This document shows, in pieces, positions 8,870 through 18,911 of a DNA stretch of 52,751 nt. Position 1 is the stretch's first letter. Each line of letters starts with the position of its first letter. The stretch comes from Roseovarius sp. (GTDB lineage: Bacteria > Pseudomonadota > Alphaproteobacteria > Rhodobacterales > Rhodobacteraceae): contig NZ_JAGPVV010000362.1 in assembly GCF_018066915.1 (NCBI RefSeq), positions 1 through 52,751 of the forward strand, read 5' to 3'. Both the position numbers and the translations under genes were made by a program. The notes under the pieces were generated by a model. It ran no database searches. It saw only the letters and a list, made by a program, of their open reading frames with translations, and had not been told where the DNA came from.

Positions 8870-10408
8870 ATGGGTATCCAAGCAGCAGAGATTTCTGCGA
8901 TCCTGAAGGACCAGATCAAGAACTTTGGCCAAGATGCCGAAGTTGCCGAGATCGGCCGGGTTCTCTCGGTGGGTGACGGGATCGCACGGGTTCACGGGCT
9001 GGACAATGTTCAGGCTGGCGAGCTTGTCGAGTTTCCGGGCTCGATCATGGGCATGGCGCTGAACCTTGAGAGCGACAACGTCGGTGTCGTGATCTTCGGG
9101 TCGGACCGTGACATCAAGGAAGGCGACACCGTCAAGCGCACCAAGTCCATCGTGGACGTGCCGATTGGCGACGAGCTGTTGGGCCGCGTTGTGGACGGTC
9201 TGGGCAACCCGCTGGACGGCAAGGGCCCGATCAAGACCAAGGCCCGCGGTCTGGCTGATGTGAAGGCCCCCGGCATCATCCCGCGTAAATCGGTGCATGA
9301 GCCGATGGCGACCGGCCTCAAGTCGGTGGACGCGATGATCCCGATTGGTCGCGGTCAGCGCGAGCTGATCATTGGCGACCGTCAGACCGGCAAGACCGCT
9401 GTGGCGCTGGACGCGATCCTGAACCAGAAAATCTATAACGAAGCCGCAGGCGACGATGAGAGCAAGAAGCTCTATTGCGTCTATGTTGCTATCGGTCAGA
9501 AGCGCTCGACCGTGGCGCAGCTGGTGAAGAAGCTCGAAGAGAGCGGCGCGATCAAATATTCGATCGTTGTGGCCGCCACCGCGTCGGACCCCGCGCCGAT
9601 GCAGTTCCTTGCGCCTTATTCCGCGACCGCGATGGCCGAGCATTTCCGTGACAATGGCCGTCATGCGCTGATCGTCTACGATGATCTCTCGAAGCAAGCC
9701 GTGGCCTATCGCCAAATGTCGCTGCTTCTGCGTCGTCCGCCCGGCCGTGAAGCCTATCCGGGCGACGTGTTCTATCTCCACTCTCGCCTGCTGGAGCGGT
9801 CGGCCAAGCTGAACGAGGCCAATGGTTCGGGCTCGCTCACCGCGCTGCCGATCATTGAAACCCAAGGTGGCGACGTGTCGGCATTTATTCCGACCAACGT
9901 GATCTCGATCACCGACGGCCAGATTTTCCTTGAGACGGAACTCTTCTATCAGGGTATCCGCCCGGCTGTGAACACCGGTCTGTCGGTGTCGCGTGTGGGC
10001 TCTTCCGCTCAGACCAATGCGATGAAGTCGGTCGCGGGTCCGGTGAAACTGGAATTGGCGCAGTATCGCGAGATGGCGGCGTTCGCTCAGTTCGGGTCCG
10101 ACCTTGACGCGGCGACGCAGCAGCTCTTGAACCGTGGTGCGCGTCTGACCGAGTTGATGAAGCAGGCGCAGTATTCGCCGCTGACCAACGCGGAAATCGT
10201 CTGCGTGATCTATGCTGGCACCAAGGGCTATCTGGACAAGGTTCCTGTCAAGCAGGTGGGCCGCTACGAGCAGGGGCTGCTCAAGCACCTGCGCGGCAAG
10301 CATGCCGATCTGCTGGCATACATCACCAAGGAAGATCCCAAGATCAAGGGTGAAGCCGAGGGCCGTATCAAAGCTGCGCTGGACGAATTCGCCGCTGACT
10401 TCGCATAA
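8870..10408 (+). CDS. atpA: ATP synthase F1 subunit alpha
   Basis: Non-catalytic nucleotide-binding subunit of the F1 head. 512 residues, full length. Walker A is GDRQTGKT (about residues 169-176). The N-terminal beta-barrel has [25 protein letters not shown], and the conserved [22 protein letters not shown] and [15 protein letters not shown] blocks follow. It starts directly after the atpH stop, with the GAGG in the last atpH codons serving as its ribosome binding site, so translation is coupled. Confidence 0.98.
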   Translation: MGIQAAEISAILKDQIKNFGQDAEVAEIGRVLSVGDGIARVHGLDNVQAGELVEFPGSIMGMALNLESDNVGVVIFGSDRDIKEGDTVKRTKSIVDVPIGDELLGRVVDGLGNPLDGKGPIKTKARGLADVKAPGIIPRKSVHEPMATGLKSVDAMIPIGRGQRELIIGDRQTGKTAVALDAILNQKIYNEAAGDDESKKLYCVYVAIGQKRSTVAQLVKKLEESGAIKYSIVVAATASDPAPMQFLAPYSATAMAEHFRDNGRHALIVYDDLSKQAVAYRQMSLLLRRPPGREAYPGDVFYLHSRLLERSAKLNEANGSGSLTALPIIETQGGDVSAFIPTNVISITDGQIFLETELFYQGIRPAVNTGLSVSRVGSSAQTNAMKSVAGPVKLELAQYREMAAFAQFGSDLDAATQQLLNRGARLTELMKQAQYSPLTNAEIVCVIYAGTKGYLDKVPVKQVGRYEQGLLKHLRGKHADLLAYITKEDPKIKGEAEGRIKAALDEFAADFA

Positions 10409-10423
10409 GGGGGAGATAAGGCA

Positions 10424-11299
10424 ATGCCGAATCTCAAGGACCTGAAAAACAGGATCGCGTCGGTCAAATCGACCCGCAAGATCACCAAGGCCATGCAGAT
10501 GGTTGCCGCGGCGAAACTTCGCCGCGCGCAGGATGCTGCCGAGCAGGCCCGCCCCTATACCGAGCGTTTCAACGCGGTGATGGGCAAGCTTGCGGCCTCT
10601 GTCGGCGATGCGGCCAATGCGCCGCGTCTGCTGGCGGGGACGGGCGAGGACAAGGTGCATCTCTTGGTGGTGATGACTGCCGAGCGGGGCCTTTGCGGTG
10701 GCTTCAACGCCAATATCGCCAAGCTGGCCAAGCTGCATGCCGCCGAGTTGCTGGCCAAGGGCAAGACGGTCAAGATCCTGACCGTCGGAAAGAAGGGCCG
10801 CGATGCGATGCGGCGCGACTATGGTCAGTATTCCGTGGGTCACATCGACATGAGCGAGGTCAAGCGCCTGGGTTATGCCGATGCGCAGGGGATCGCGGCC
10901 GAAGTGCTCAAGCGGTTCGACAGTGGCGAATTCGACGTCGCGAAGATCTTTTTCTCGCGGTTCGAGAACGTGGTCAGCCAGATCCCGACAATGCAGCAAG
11001 TGATCCCCTTCGACATGAGCGAAGTGGGGGAGGTCGATACCGACAGCTTCTATGATTACGAGCCCGATGAGCAGGCGATCCTTGCCGATCTCTTGCCGCG
11101 TGGGGTGGCGACCGCGATCTTTGCCGCGCTGTTGGAAAACGGTGCCTCGGAGCAGGGGGCGCGGATGTCTGCAATGGACAACGCGACGCGCAACGCAGGC
11201 GAGATGATCGACAAGCTGACGATCGAATACAACCGCTCGCGTCAGGCCGTGATCACCAACGAGCTTATTGAAATCATTTCCGGCGCGGAAGCGCTGTAA
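10424..11299 (+). CDS. atpG: ATP synthase F1 subunit gamma
   Basis: Central rotor shaft of F1. 291 residues. The N-terminal helix [36 protein letters not shown] and the C-terminal helix [43 protein letters not shown] form the coiled-coil axle. The central [19 protein letters not shown] block is the Rossmann-like domain. It lies 15 bp after atpA, with GGGGGAGAT before the start. Confidence 0.98.
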   Translation: MPNLKDLKNRIASVKSTRKITKAMQMVAAAKLRRAQDAAEQARPYTERFNAVMGKLAASVGDAANAPRLLAGTGEDKVHLLVVMTAERGLCGGFNANIAKLAKLHAAELLAKGKTVKILTVGKKGRDAMRRDYGQYSVGHIDMSEVKRLGYADAQGIAAEVLKRFDSGEFDVAKIFFSRFENVVSQIPTMQQVIPFDMSEVGEVDTDSFYDYEPDEQAILADLLPRGVATAIFAALLENGASEQGARMSAMDNATRNAGEMIDKLTIEYNRSRQAVITNELIEIISGAEAL

Positions 11300-12742
<1,443 letters not shown>

Positions 12743-12808
12743 TCAACGCCTGTCACGGTTCTGCGCGGGTGATCCCCGCGCAGGCCTGACACCATGAGGG
12801 AGGCCGAG

Positions 12809-13234
12809 ATGGCTGAAACAGTGCAATTCGATCTGGTGAGCCCTGAGCGGCTCTTGGCCTCGGTCGCTGCCCATGAGGTGAGCATTCCGGGGGCCGAGGG
12901 CGATCTGACCGCCATGGCCGATCACGCCCCGCTCATCACCACCCTGCGGCCCGGTATCCTGCGGGTTTCGGGTCCGTCGGGCGAGAAGGAATATGTCGTG
13001 ACCGGTGGCTTTGCCGAGATCAGCGGCAAGAGCGTGTCGGTGCTGGCCGAACATGCCGTGGCGCGTGAGGATATGACGCGCGAGACGTTCAAGGCGATGG
13101 TGGATGCGGCGACTGACAAACTGGCGCATGCGCAGGAAAAATTCGTCAATGAGCCCGGCCCGGTTGACGAGATGGCCAAGCTCTTGGCCGACATGGTGGC
13201 CGTGGGCGATCATATCGGATTGTCCGCCAACTGA
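12809..13234 (+). CDS. atpC: ATP synthase F1 subunit epsilon
   Basis: Rotor subunit that couples gamma to the c-ring and can inhibit ATP hydrolysis. 141 residues. The N-terminal beta-sandwich carries the typical [47 protein letters not shown]. The C-terminal helices are present but diverged. An ATG at 12794 is also in frame, but GAGGGAGG between the two ATGs points to 12809, which gives the standard [13 protein letters not shown] start. Last gene of the operon, followed by an intrinsic terminator at 13257-13283. Confidence 0.95.
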   Translation: MAETVQFDLVSPERLLASVAAHEVSIPGAEGDLTAMADHAPLITTLRPGILRVSGPSGEKEYVVTGGFAEISGKSVSVLAEHAVAREDMTRETFKAMVDAATDKLAHAQEKFVNEPGPVDEMAKLLADMVAVGDHIGLSAN

Positions 13235-13256
13235 GGCGGCGACGGGTTTCGCAATC

Positions 13257-13283
13257 AAAAGGGCCGTTCCGCGGCCCTTTTTT
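13257..13283 (+). terminator. Rho-independent terminator of the atp operon
   Basis: A ten-base-pair stem (AAAAGGGCCG paired with CGGCCCTTTT), a five-base loop, and a run of six T. It lies 23 bp after the atpC stop and closes the F1 operon. It is the cleanest intrinsic terminator in the window. Confidence 0.93.
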
Positions 13284-13348
13284 CATTTTTCGCTCTCAAT
13301 TTTGCCGGAAAAGCGGTGTAGGCTCGACCGAGTTTCGGAAGGCATCGT

Positions 13349-13702
13349 ATGAAATTCTTGATCAATCAGGCCATAGGGATCGAACAGGGGGATGATGTCC
13401 TCTTTTCGGATTTTGCTGATGGCGGCGATATGTGGACCGGGTCGGGTGCGCGGGAACGGCGCAAGAAGATCACCTTTGACACGCCATTCAAATCAGAGCC
13501 TGCGGTGCATGTGGCGCTGTCGCTCTGGGATATGGACAGTGCCACCAATGCCCGCGCCGATGTGACGGCGGAGAAGATCACGACGAAGGGGTTTGACATC
13601 GTGTTCCGCACCTGGGCGGATACGCGGGTGGCACGGGTCCGGGTGCGGTGGATGGCGCTTGGCGAAGTGTTCCACGAGGATGACTGGCAAGACGTCTACT
13701 GA
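13349..13702 (+). CDS. H-type lectin domain protein
   Basis: 117-residue protein built almost wholly of one H-type lectin domain. The stretch KKITFDTPFKSEPAVHVALSLWDMDSATNARADVTAEKITTKGFDIVFRTWADTRVARVRVRWMALGE (residues about 39-107) has the family's F-x(5)-P strand, the VxVxLxxxD core and the GFxxxFxTWxDT ending. H-type lectins bind N-acetylgalactosamine-like sugars in snails and slime moulds; in bacteria the role is unknown. No signal peptide is visible, so it should be cytoplasmic unless exported by another route. GGAAGG precedes the ATG. It is followed at 16 bp by the TrmO-like gene, perhaps in one transcript. Confidence 0.8.
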   Translation: MKFLINQAIGIEQGDDVLFSDFADGGDMWTGSGARERRKKITFDTPFKSEPAVHVALSLWDMDSATNARADVTAEKITTKGFDIVFRTWADTRVARVRVRWMALGEVFHEDDWQDVY

Positions 13703-13718
13703 CGCTGGGAGGGCCGGG

Positions 13719-14201
13719 ATGGACACGCGATTGCGGCCCGGTGAGGTGGTGACGGCGCTGCCCGAGGGGCAGGATGCCGCGCTGCAGTTCATCGGTCGGA
13801 TACAGACGCCCTGGACCCGGCGCGAGGATTGCCCGCGTCAGGGGCGGCTCGAGGGGCCGGAGTGCCGGATCGAGGTCTTTGCGCCTTGGGTTGCGGCGCT
13901 GGAAGGGATCGAGGCCTATCGGCATCTCGAAATCCTCTACTGGCTGGACCGGTCGCGGCGTGATCTGGTGCGGCAGAACCCCAAAGGCGATGGGGCGCGG
14001 TATTTCGGCACCTTTGCCCTGCGCTCGCCGCAACGGCCCAATCCGATCGGCACGTCGCAGGTGCGGCTGGTCGGGGTGGAAGGGGCGGTGTTGATCGTGC
14101 GGGGGCTGGATTGTCTCGATGGCACGCCGCTGGTGGATATCAAGCCGGACCGCTGCGAGTTTACCCCCAAGGCCCCGGAAAAGGCGGCGGATGCGGGGTA
14201 G
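13719..14201 (+). CDS. tsaA: TrmO/TsaA-type tRNA (N6-threonylcarbamoyladenosine37-N6)-methyltransferase
   Basis: 160 residues of the UPF0066/TrmO family, which methylates t6A37 in threonine tRNAs. The family signature RSPQRPNPIGTSQVRLVGVEG is present at about residues 105-125, with the upstream KGDGARYFGTFALRSP and the downstream GLDCLDGTPLVDIKP. The N-terminal part has IGRIQTPWTRREDCPRQGR, also conserved. The frame is open earlier, but the ATG at 13719 with CTGGGAGGG in front is preferred. The protein is shorter than two-domain versions and lacks the extra C-terminal domain. Confidence 0.88.
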   Translation: MDTRLRPGEVVTALPEGQDAALQFIGRIQTPWTRREDCPRQGRLEGPECRIEVFAPWVAALEGIEAYRHLEILYWLDRSRRDLVRQNPKGDGARYFGTFALRSPQRPNPIGTSQVRLVGVEGAVLIVRGLDCLDGTPLVDIKPDRCEFTPKAPEKAADAG

Positions 14202-14209
14202 GAGTGGGT

Positions 14210-14410
14210 ATGGCAGAACTTGTATGGATTCCCCGCGCGGAACAAGGCGCGGAGCGCCGCCGCGCGGATCGCTGGGCCGTCCCGCGGACCAGCGATTTCG
14301 AGATGGAGCGCCTCACTGTGAGGTCATACGGACTTTGCTGGCATAAAGTGGCAGTCACTGACGTTGCTTCGCTAGTCCCCGGCCCAGCGACCGCGCGGCT
14401 TATGCCTTGA
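14210..14410 (+). CDS. Doubtful 66-residue open frame overlapping an inverted repeat
   Basis: An ATG at 14210 with GTAGGAG six bases upstream opens a 66-codon frame beginning MAELVWIPRAEQGAERRR. It has no recognisable domain. Two parts of it are the arms of the imperfect inverted repeat listed at 14259-14399, so the coding potential may be accidental. It could be a short unknown gene or a coincidence in structured DNA; the latter is slightly preferred. Confidence 0.25.
   Translation: MAELVWIPRAEQGAERRRADRWAVPRTSDFEMERLTVRSYGLCWHKVAVTDVASLVPGPATARLMP
14259..14399. repeat. Long imperfect inverted repeat with a 75-bp spacer
   Basis: The left arm (14259-14294) contains GCCGCGCGG, TCGCTGGGCCG and GGACCAGCG in order. 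The right arm (14370-14399) contains the reverse complement of the same blocks with one mismatch, a one-base indel and a six-base gap. Arms are about 30-36 bp. It lies in the gap between the TrmO gene and the convergent desaturase, a typical place for a small miniature element or a structured 3' end. No target-site duplication or transposase is visible. Confidence 0.55.
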
Positions 14411-14441
14411 CCTGAGGTTCTCCCACCCGCCAAACCCTCCT

Positions 14442-15380
14442 CTACTGCCTCGGCCAGAGCGGGTGCGGCACAGGGTCCTTGGCCCGCCAGAAATGGCTGC
14501 GGAAAATCTCGGCGTAGGAGCGATAGACGTAGCCATCGTTGCGGCGCAGGTAATGGTCGCGGCGCGCAGCATAGAGCGCGGGCAACTGATACCACGGCAC
14601 CTCGGGGTGCATGTGATGCACCACATGCAGGTTGTTGTTGAGAAAAAGCCACGCGAGCGGGCCGCGATCCTCGATTACCACGGTGCGGCCACTGGCGCGC
14701 TCATGGGCGCGATGCTCTAGAAAGGTGCGGATTTTCAGCACCGCCAATCCGATCCAGACTGCCAGCAGATAGGCCCAGATCGGCATCGGCGCGAACCAGA
14801 GCCAGACAAGAACCAGCGCCACCGCCGGAATATGCCAGAGCCAGGCCTTGCGCACGGCGAGGTCGCCGGCGCGGATCGCCTGCCAATCTGTGCGCAGGAA
14901 CATGACTTGCGCCACCAGCGGACCGATCAGCATCCGCCCCGCCAGTGTGTTGTTGACCCGCAGGACGATCCGCACCGCGCGCGGCAGGCGTGCCCAAACG
15001 GCGGGGTCGAGATAATTCGCCTCGGGGTCGTCATAGGGGTCTGTCAGAAACTCCTCGCGGTGATGCGCAAGATGGGTGTCGCGAAAGCGTGCGTAAGGGA
15101 TCACGAGGCAGAGGCAGGGAAAGATCAGCGTTTCATTCAGGTGACGGGAGCGGAAAGGATGGCCGTGCAACGCCTCGTGACAGAGCGAGGAATGGAGTGC
15201 TATGGCAAGGGCGGTGAGCAGGATGCCGAGCGGGAGCCAGAGACCTGTCGCCGCCGTGGTGCCGAAGATCCAGGTCGCATAGCAAAGCGTCAAGAGCCCG
15301 AGCGTGGGCCATTCCACCCTCGTGCGCGGGTGGCTGGCGCTCTCGGCCAAGGTTGGTATGCGGTGCGATTGGGCCTGCAT
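14442..15380 (-). CDS. Membrane fatty acid desaturase-like di-iron protein
   Basis: 312-residue integral membrane protein with the three histidine boxes of membrane desaturases and hydroxylases: HEALHG (HxxxH), HLAHH (HxxHH) and HVVHHMHP (HxxHH). Four or more hydrophobic segments lie between them. The boxes bind the di-iron centre that inserts a double bond or hydroxyl using O2. The exact substrate (lipid or carotenoid) is not readable. The ATG at 15380 with AGGAG five bases upstream is preferred to an in-frame ATG at 15395. It is divergent from an XRE regulator, across a region with a perfect palindrome, which suggests local control. Confidence 0.88.
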   Translation of the reverse strand: MQAQSHRIPTLAESASHPRTRVEWPTLGLLTLCYATWIFGTTAATGLWLPLGILLTALAIALHSSLCHEALHGHPFRSRHLNETLIFPCLCLVIPYARFRDTHLAHHREEFLTDPYDDPEANYLDPAVWARLPRAVRIVLRVNNTLAGRMLIGPLVAQVMFLRTDWQAIRAGDLAVRKAWLWHIPAVALVLVWLWFAPMPIWAYLLAVWIGLAVLKIRTFLEHRAHERASGRTVVIEDRGPLAWLFLNNNLHVVHHMHPEVPWYQLPALYAARRDHYLRRNDGYVYRSYAEIFRSHFWRAKDPVPHPLWPRQ

Positions 15381-15437
15381 TATTGCTCCTGTCAATTGGC
15401 AGCATGGCGCGACATTGGTTGCGAATGCGTTGATGTG

Positions 15438-15452
15438 CCATTTCGGAAATGG
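15438..15452. promoter_or_regulatory. Palindrome between desaturase and XRE regulator, candidate operator
   Basis: CCATTT-CGG-AAATGG, perfect six-base arms with a three-base centre, placed 58 bp upstream of the desaturase start and 37 bp upstream of the regulator start. A wider pair GTTGCG (about 15418) and CGCAAC (about 15465) flanks it. The position suits binding by the XRE protein encoded alongside; that assignment is inferred. Confidence 0.5.
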
Positions 15453-15488
15453 TTAACATTTCTCCGCAACTGTGATAAAAGTCACCAA

Positions 15489-16352
15489 ATGAGCCAAAAC
15501 ATCGACAAACGCCTGCGCGCGACCCTGTTCCGCACCCGGCTGGCCGAGGCGATGCGCCTGCGGGGCAGCAATCAGAGCGTTCTGGCGCGGACCATCGGCG
15601 TGGACCGCTCGACCGTGTCGCAACTGCTCAAGGGCGATGCCGCGCGGCTGCCCAATGCGCAGGTGGTGGGGGAATGTGCCTCGGCGCTGGGGGTCTCGGC
15701 GGATTGGCTCTTGGGGTTGACCGACCGGCCCGAGACTGCTGCTGATATGCTGGCCAATACGCTGTCGCTGACCGAAGCGCCGCGCGCCTTGGTGGATGAA
15801 CAGATCTTTGCCTGGCACCGTGAAGCGGCGGGATACAAGATCCGGCATGTGCCTGCCGCACTTCCCGATATGCTGAAAACCCGCGCGATGCTGGAATGGG
15901 AATATGCGCCACATCTTGGCCGCTCGACCGATCAGGCGATTGGGGCGTCCGAGGATCGCATGGCTTGGATGCGGGCGGCGCGGTCGGATTACGAGATTGC
16001 CCTGCCGCTCTATGAAATCGAGAGTTTCGCGCGGGGCGAAGGTTACTATCGCGGATTGCCTGCGGGGCTGAGGCGGGCGCAGTTGGATCATCTGATTGCC
16101 ACCACGACGCAGCTTTATCCGCGTCTGCGGCTTTATCTTTATGATGCGCGGCGGGTTTATTCGGCACCGATCACGATTTTCGGGCCGCTCTTGGCGGTGC
16201 TCTATCTGGGACGCAATTACATGGTGTTTCGCGACACCGAGCGGATACAGGCGATGACGCTGCATTTCGACGGGCTGGTGCGCGAAGCGGGCGTGACGGC
16301 GCGGGCCATCCCGGAGCATTTGCGCGCCTTGCGTGACGGGGTGTTAAAGTAG
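15489..16352 (+). CDS. XRE-family helix-turn-helix regulator
   Basis: 287 residues. The N-terminal Cro/C1 HTH (about 12-75) reads SNQSVLARTIGVDRSTVSQLLKGD followed by LGVSADWLLGLTD. The remainder (about 80-287) is a single uncharacterised domain with many aromatic residues (LYEIESFARGEGYYRGLP, LYPRLRLYLYDARRVYSAPITIFGP), which could sense a small molecule. Divergent from the desaturase gene, so it may control membrane lipid or pigment modification. No upstream ribosome binding site is obvious. The family is certain for the HTH; the ligand is unknown. Confidence 0.87.
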   Translation: MSQNIDKRLRATLFRTRLAEAMRLRGSNQSVLARTIGVDRSTVSQLLKGDAARLPNAQVVGECASALGVSADWLLGLTDRPETAADMLANTLSLTEAPRALVDEQIFAWHREAAGYKIRHVPAALPDMLKTRAMLEWEYAPHLGRSTDQAIGASEDRMAWMRAARSDYEIALPLYEIESFARGEGYYRGLPAGLRRAQLDHLIATTTQLYPRLRLYLYDARRVYSAPITIFGPLLAVLYLGRNYMVFRDTERIQAMTLHFDGLVREAGVTARAIPEHLRALRDGVLK

Positions 16353-16367
16353 CGGCGCGCGCGCCGC
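16352..16367. repeat. 16-bp perfect GC palindrome between convergent genes
   Basis: GCGGCGCGCGCGCCGC sits exactly between the stop of the XRE gene and the stop of the fliJ-like gene, which converge. It could fold in both transcripts as a bidirectional stop or mRNA end, although no T-run follows on either strand. Confidence 0.4.
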
Positions 16368-16371
16368 AGGG

Positions 16372-16788
16372 TCAGCGCGTGCGGCGGGGCAGGGTGGCGT
16401 TGTCCTCGGCCTCGGCACGGGCCACATGCTGGGCGCGGCGGCTAAGCTCGGCGCGCTCTTGCAGGATCTGCTGGCGGCGCTGGTGCTGCGAGAGGTCCTG
16501 TTCCACGGCGGCGCGTTCCTGCCGTGTGCGCGCCATCTGGCTGCGCGTCGCCTCGAGCTGTTGCACGAGGGTGCGGCCCATGAAATGCGCGGTGCTGAGT
16601 TGGCCGGGGGTCATCGGCTGGGACGGGGCCTGCGCACTCTGATCGAGCATCTGGCCCAGACGGTCGGCCATGTCGAATTGCTGCAGTTCCTGCCGGCGCA
16701 AATGGCCAAGCTGCATCGAGAGATGCCCCAGTTCGCGGTTTTCCTGCCGGGCCATCAGGGTCAGCAGGCGGTGTTGGCGCGCGCTCAT
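16372..16788 (-). CDS. fliJ: FliJ-like flagellar export coiled-coil protein
   Basis: 138 residues, almost entirely charged alpha-helix (RRQELQQFDMADRLGQMLDQ, LVQQLEATRSQMARTRQERAAVEQDLSQHQRRQQILQERAELSRRA). FliJ is a small, poorly conserved coiled coil that sits in the FliI ATPase ring and links it to FlhA. The assignment rests on size, coiled-coil character and position directly after fliI with an ATGA overlap (16785-16788). A longer frame exists, but the overlap start is preferred. Last gene of the fleT-fliEFGHIJ operon. Confidence 0.75.
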   Translation of the reverse strand: MSARQHRLLTLMARQENRELGHLSMQLGHLRRQELQQFDMADRLGQMLDQSAQAPSQPMTPGQLSTAHFMGRTLVQQLEATRSQMARTRQERAAVEQDLSQHQRRQQILQERAELSRRAQHVARAEAEDNATLPRRTR

Positions 16789-18119
16789 GCGGCACCGCCT
16801 GTCAGCGCGCACAGGGCGCTGATGCTGTCTTCGAGGCTGGCGGGTTCGTGGATGTCCTGTCGGATGAAGTTCTCGATCCGGGGCCAGAGGGCAACGGCCT
16901 CGTCAAGCGTGGCGTCCTGACCGGGGGAATAGGCACCCATGAGCATCATGTCGCGGTTCTCCATATATAGGGCAATGAGGCGGCGCAGACGGAGCGCGGC
17001 TGCGTGGTGGGGTTTGTCGGCGATGTCCTTCATCACGCGGCTCACCGATTGGGTGAGGTCGATGGCGGGGTAGATGCCCATCTGCGCCTGATTGCGCGAG
17101 AGCACGAAATGCCCGTCGAGAATGGCGCGGGCGGTGTCCACAACGGGATCGTTGGTGGTGTCATCGCCATCGGCCAGAATGGTATAAAACGCGGTGATGC
17201 TGCCCTGACCGGGCAGGCCGGGGCCGGCGCGCTCGATCAGACCGGGGATCATCGAGATGACCGAAGGGGTATAGCCCTTGGCGGTGGGTTGTTCGCCAAG
17301 CGCCAGACCGATTTCGCGGCGGGCATGGGCCACGCGGGTGAGGCTGTCCATGATCAGCATGACCTGTTTACCCTGATCGCGGAAATATTCGGCAATTGCG
17401 GTTGCGCGATGTGCCGCGCGCAGGCGCAGGAGCGGCGAGCGGTCGGCGGGCACGGCCACAACGCAGGTCTTGGCGCGGTTTTCGCCGGTCATCACCTTGG
17501 AGACGAAATCGCCCACTTCGCGGGCACGCTCGCCGATCAGCCCGACGACGATCACATCGGCAGAGGTGTAGCGGGTCATCATCTCGATCAGCACGGATTT
17601 GCCCACGCCAGAGCCTGCGATGATGCCCACGCGTTGACCGCGCCCCACGGTGAGAGCGGCGTTGATCACGCGCACGCCCACGTCGAGCGGGGCATCCACG
17701 GGTTGCCGCGCGAGCGGGTTTTGTTCGCGCCCCGAGAGCGGGCGGATGTCGGGGCAATCGGGCGGGCCAAAGCCATCGAGCGGCACGCCTTCGGCATCGA
17801 GCACGCGACCCAAGAGGGCGTCGCCCATCGCGGCATTATGGCCGCCGCGCACTTTATGCACCATGCAGCCATGGGTGATGCGTGCGCCGGGTTGGTCGAG
17901 AAAGAGCAGGTTGCGTCCATTGGCAAAGCCCACGATTTCACCGGTGGCACCTTTGCCATCCTCGGTGTCGATCCGGCAGCGGGTGCCGGGGCTGGCGGGA
18001 AAGCCCGCACATTCGAGGATGAGGCCATCGTAGCGCAGCACCTGACCCGAATAGCCGGGGGGTGGCACCTCGGTCATGGATTCGGTGGCTTGGGCCAGAC
18101 GCGAGAGCAGATCGGTCAT
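16785..18119 (-). CDS. fliI: Flagellum-specific ATPase FliI
   Basis: Hexameric ATPase of the flagellar type III export apparatus. 444 residues. Walker A AGSGVGKS (168-175, K174), Walker B region VMLIMDSLTRVAHARREIGLALGEQPTAKGYTPSVISMIPGLIERAG, and the export-ATPase signature of family F1-beta-like proteins. It overlaps fliH upstream (18116-18119) and fliJ downstream by ATGA junctions. Sequence and order match the Fla1-type fliEFGHIJ operon of R. sphaeroides. Confidence 0.96.
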   Translation of the reverse strand: MTDLLSRLAQATESMTEVPPPGYSGQVLRYDGLILECAGFPASPGTRCRIDTEDGKGATGEIVGFANGRNLLFLDQPGARITHGCMVHKVRGGHNAAMGDALLGRVLDAEGVPLDGFGPPDCPDIRPLSGREQNPLARQPVDAPLDVGVRVINAALTVGRGQRVGIIAGSGVGKSVLIEMMTRYTSADVIVVGLIGERAREVGDFVSKVMTGENRAKTCVVAVPADRSPLLRLRAAHRATAIAEYFRDQGKQVMLIMDSLTRVAHARREIGLALGEQPTAKGYTPSVISMIPGLIERAGPGLPGQGSITAFYTILADGDDTTNDPVVDTARAILDGHFVLSRNQAQMGIYPAIDLTQSVSRVMKDIADKPHHAAALRLRRLIALYMENRDMMLMGAYSPGQDATLDEAVALWPRIENFIRQDIHEPASLEDSISALCALTGGAA

Positions 18120-18907
18120 GCCAGCCCCCCGTCGCGTTCAGCGATCACGTCGGAAAAGGTGATCTCGTCCATGCGCAGGCGCAGATCGCCACGTCCGAGC
18201 GTGGTGTCGGGCGAGAGGCGGCCTTTGGCCAGCGGGCTGAAATCCTTGATATGTGGCTTGATCGCCATGAGATCGGCAGGGTTCATCAGCACGACGGTAT
18301 TTTCCGCCCCGGCGGCGATTTGGTGCGTGATCTTTTCGATCCGGCGCAGAAAGGGGCGGGGGGCCTCGTCGATTTTCTGCCCGGCGCGTTGGGTGGCCAA
18401 TTGGCGCACGGCGAGTTCCAGCTTGGCAGTGAGGTCGGCAAGGCGTTCGTTTTCCGCGCTGGTGAGGCGGGTGATGGCGGCGGTGAAGGCATCGCGCACC
18501 TCGGCGATATCCTGTGCGGCGGTGGCGCTGGCCTCTTCGAGCGCCTCGGCGCGGGCTTTGGCGCGGGCGGCCTCGATCTCTTGCATCGCGGCGGCGTGGC
18601 CCTCGGCCCAGGCGACGCGGCGCTCGGCCTCGATGTCGAAGGTGGGGGGCGGCGGGGCAGGGGTAAAGGCGGCAGCGGGTTTGGGGTCGGCTGCCGGGGC
18701 GACGGGTGCCGGGGCTGCTGCATCCGCGCGCGGGTGCAGGGGGCGCACCACGGCCTGCGGGGCAAAGCCGCTCTCGGCCTGTGCCACAGGCTTGGCGGGG
18801 TCGCGGCGCTGGAATTGTTGCGAGGAGCGGCGCACGAGGGCCAAGAGATCCTCGGGCGTGAGCGCGCCGGGTTCGGGGGGCAGGTCGGTGGCGGGCATGG
18901 CGGTCAT
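18116..18907 (-). CDS. fliH: Flagellar export regulator FliH
   Basis: 263 residues. A proline- and alanine-rich disordered section (about 55-90) is followed by a long helix (ERRVAWAEGHAAAMQEIEAARAKARAEALEEAS) and a C-terminal domain (VVLMNPADLMAIKPHIKDFSPLAKGRLSPDTTLGRGDLRLRMDEITFSDVI) of the FliH/YscL type. FliH binds FliI and holds it near the C-ring. Placement between fliG and fliI confirms the call; the sequence itself is weakly conserved. A second in-frame ATG lies at 18898. Confidence 0.85.
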   Translation of the reverse strand: MTAMPATDLPPEPGALTPEDLLALVRRSSQQFQRRDPAKPVAQAESGFAPQAVVRPLHPRADAAAPAPVAPAADPKPAAAFTPAPPPPTFDIEAERRVAWAEGHAAAMQEIEAARAKARAEALEEASATAAQDIAEVRDAFTAAITRLTSAENERLADLTAKLELAVRQLATQRAGQKIDEAPRPFLRRIEKITHQIAAGAENTVVLMNPADLMAIKPHIKDFSPLAKGRLSPDTTLGRGDLRLRMDEITFSDVIAERDGGLA

Positions 18908-18911
18908 GGTC

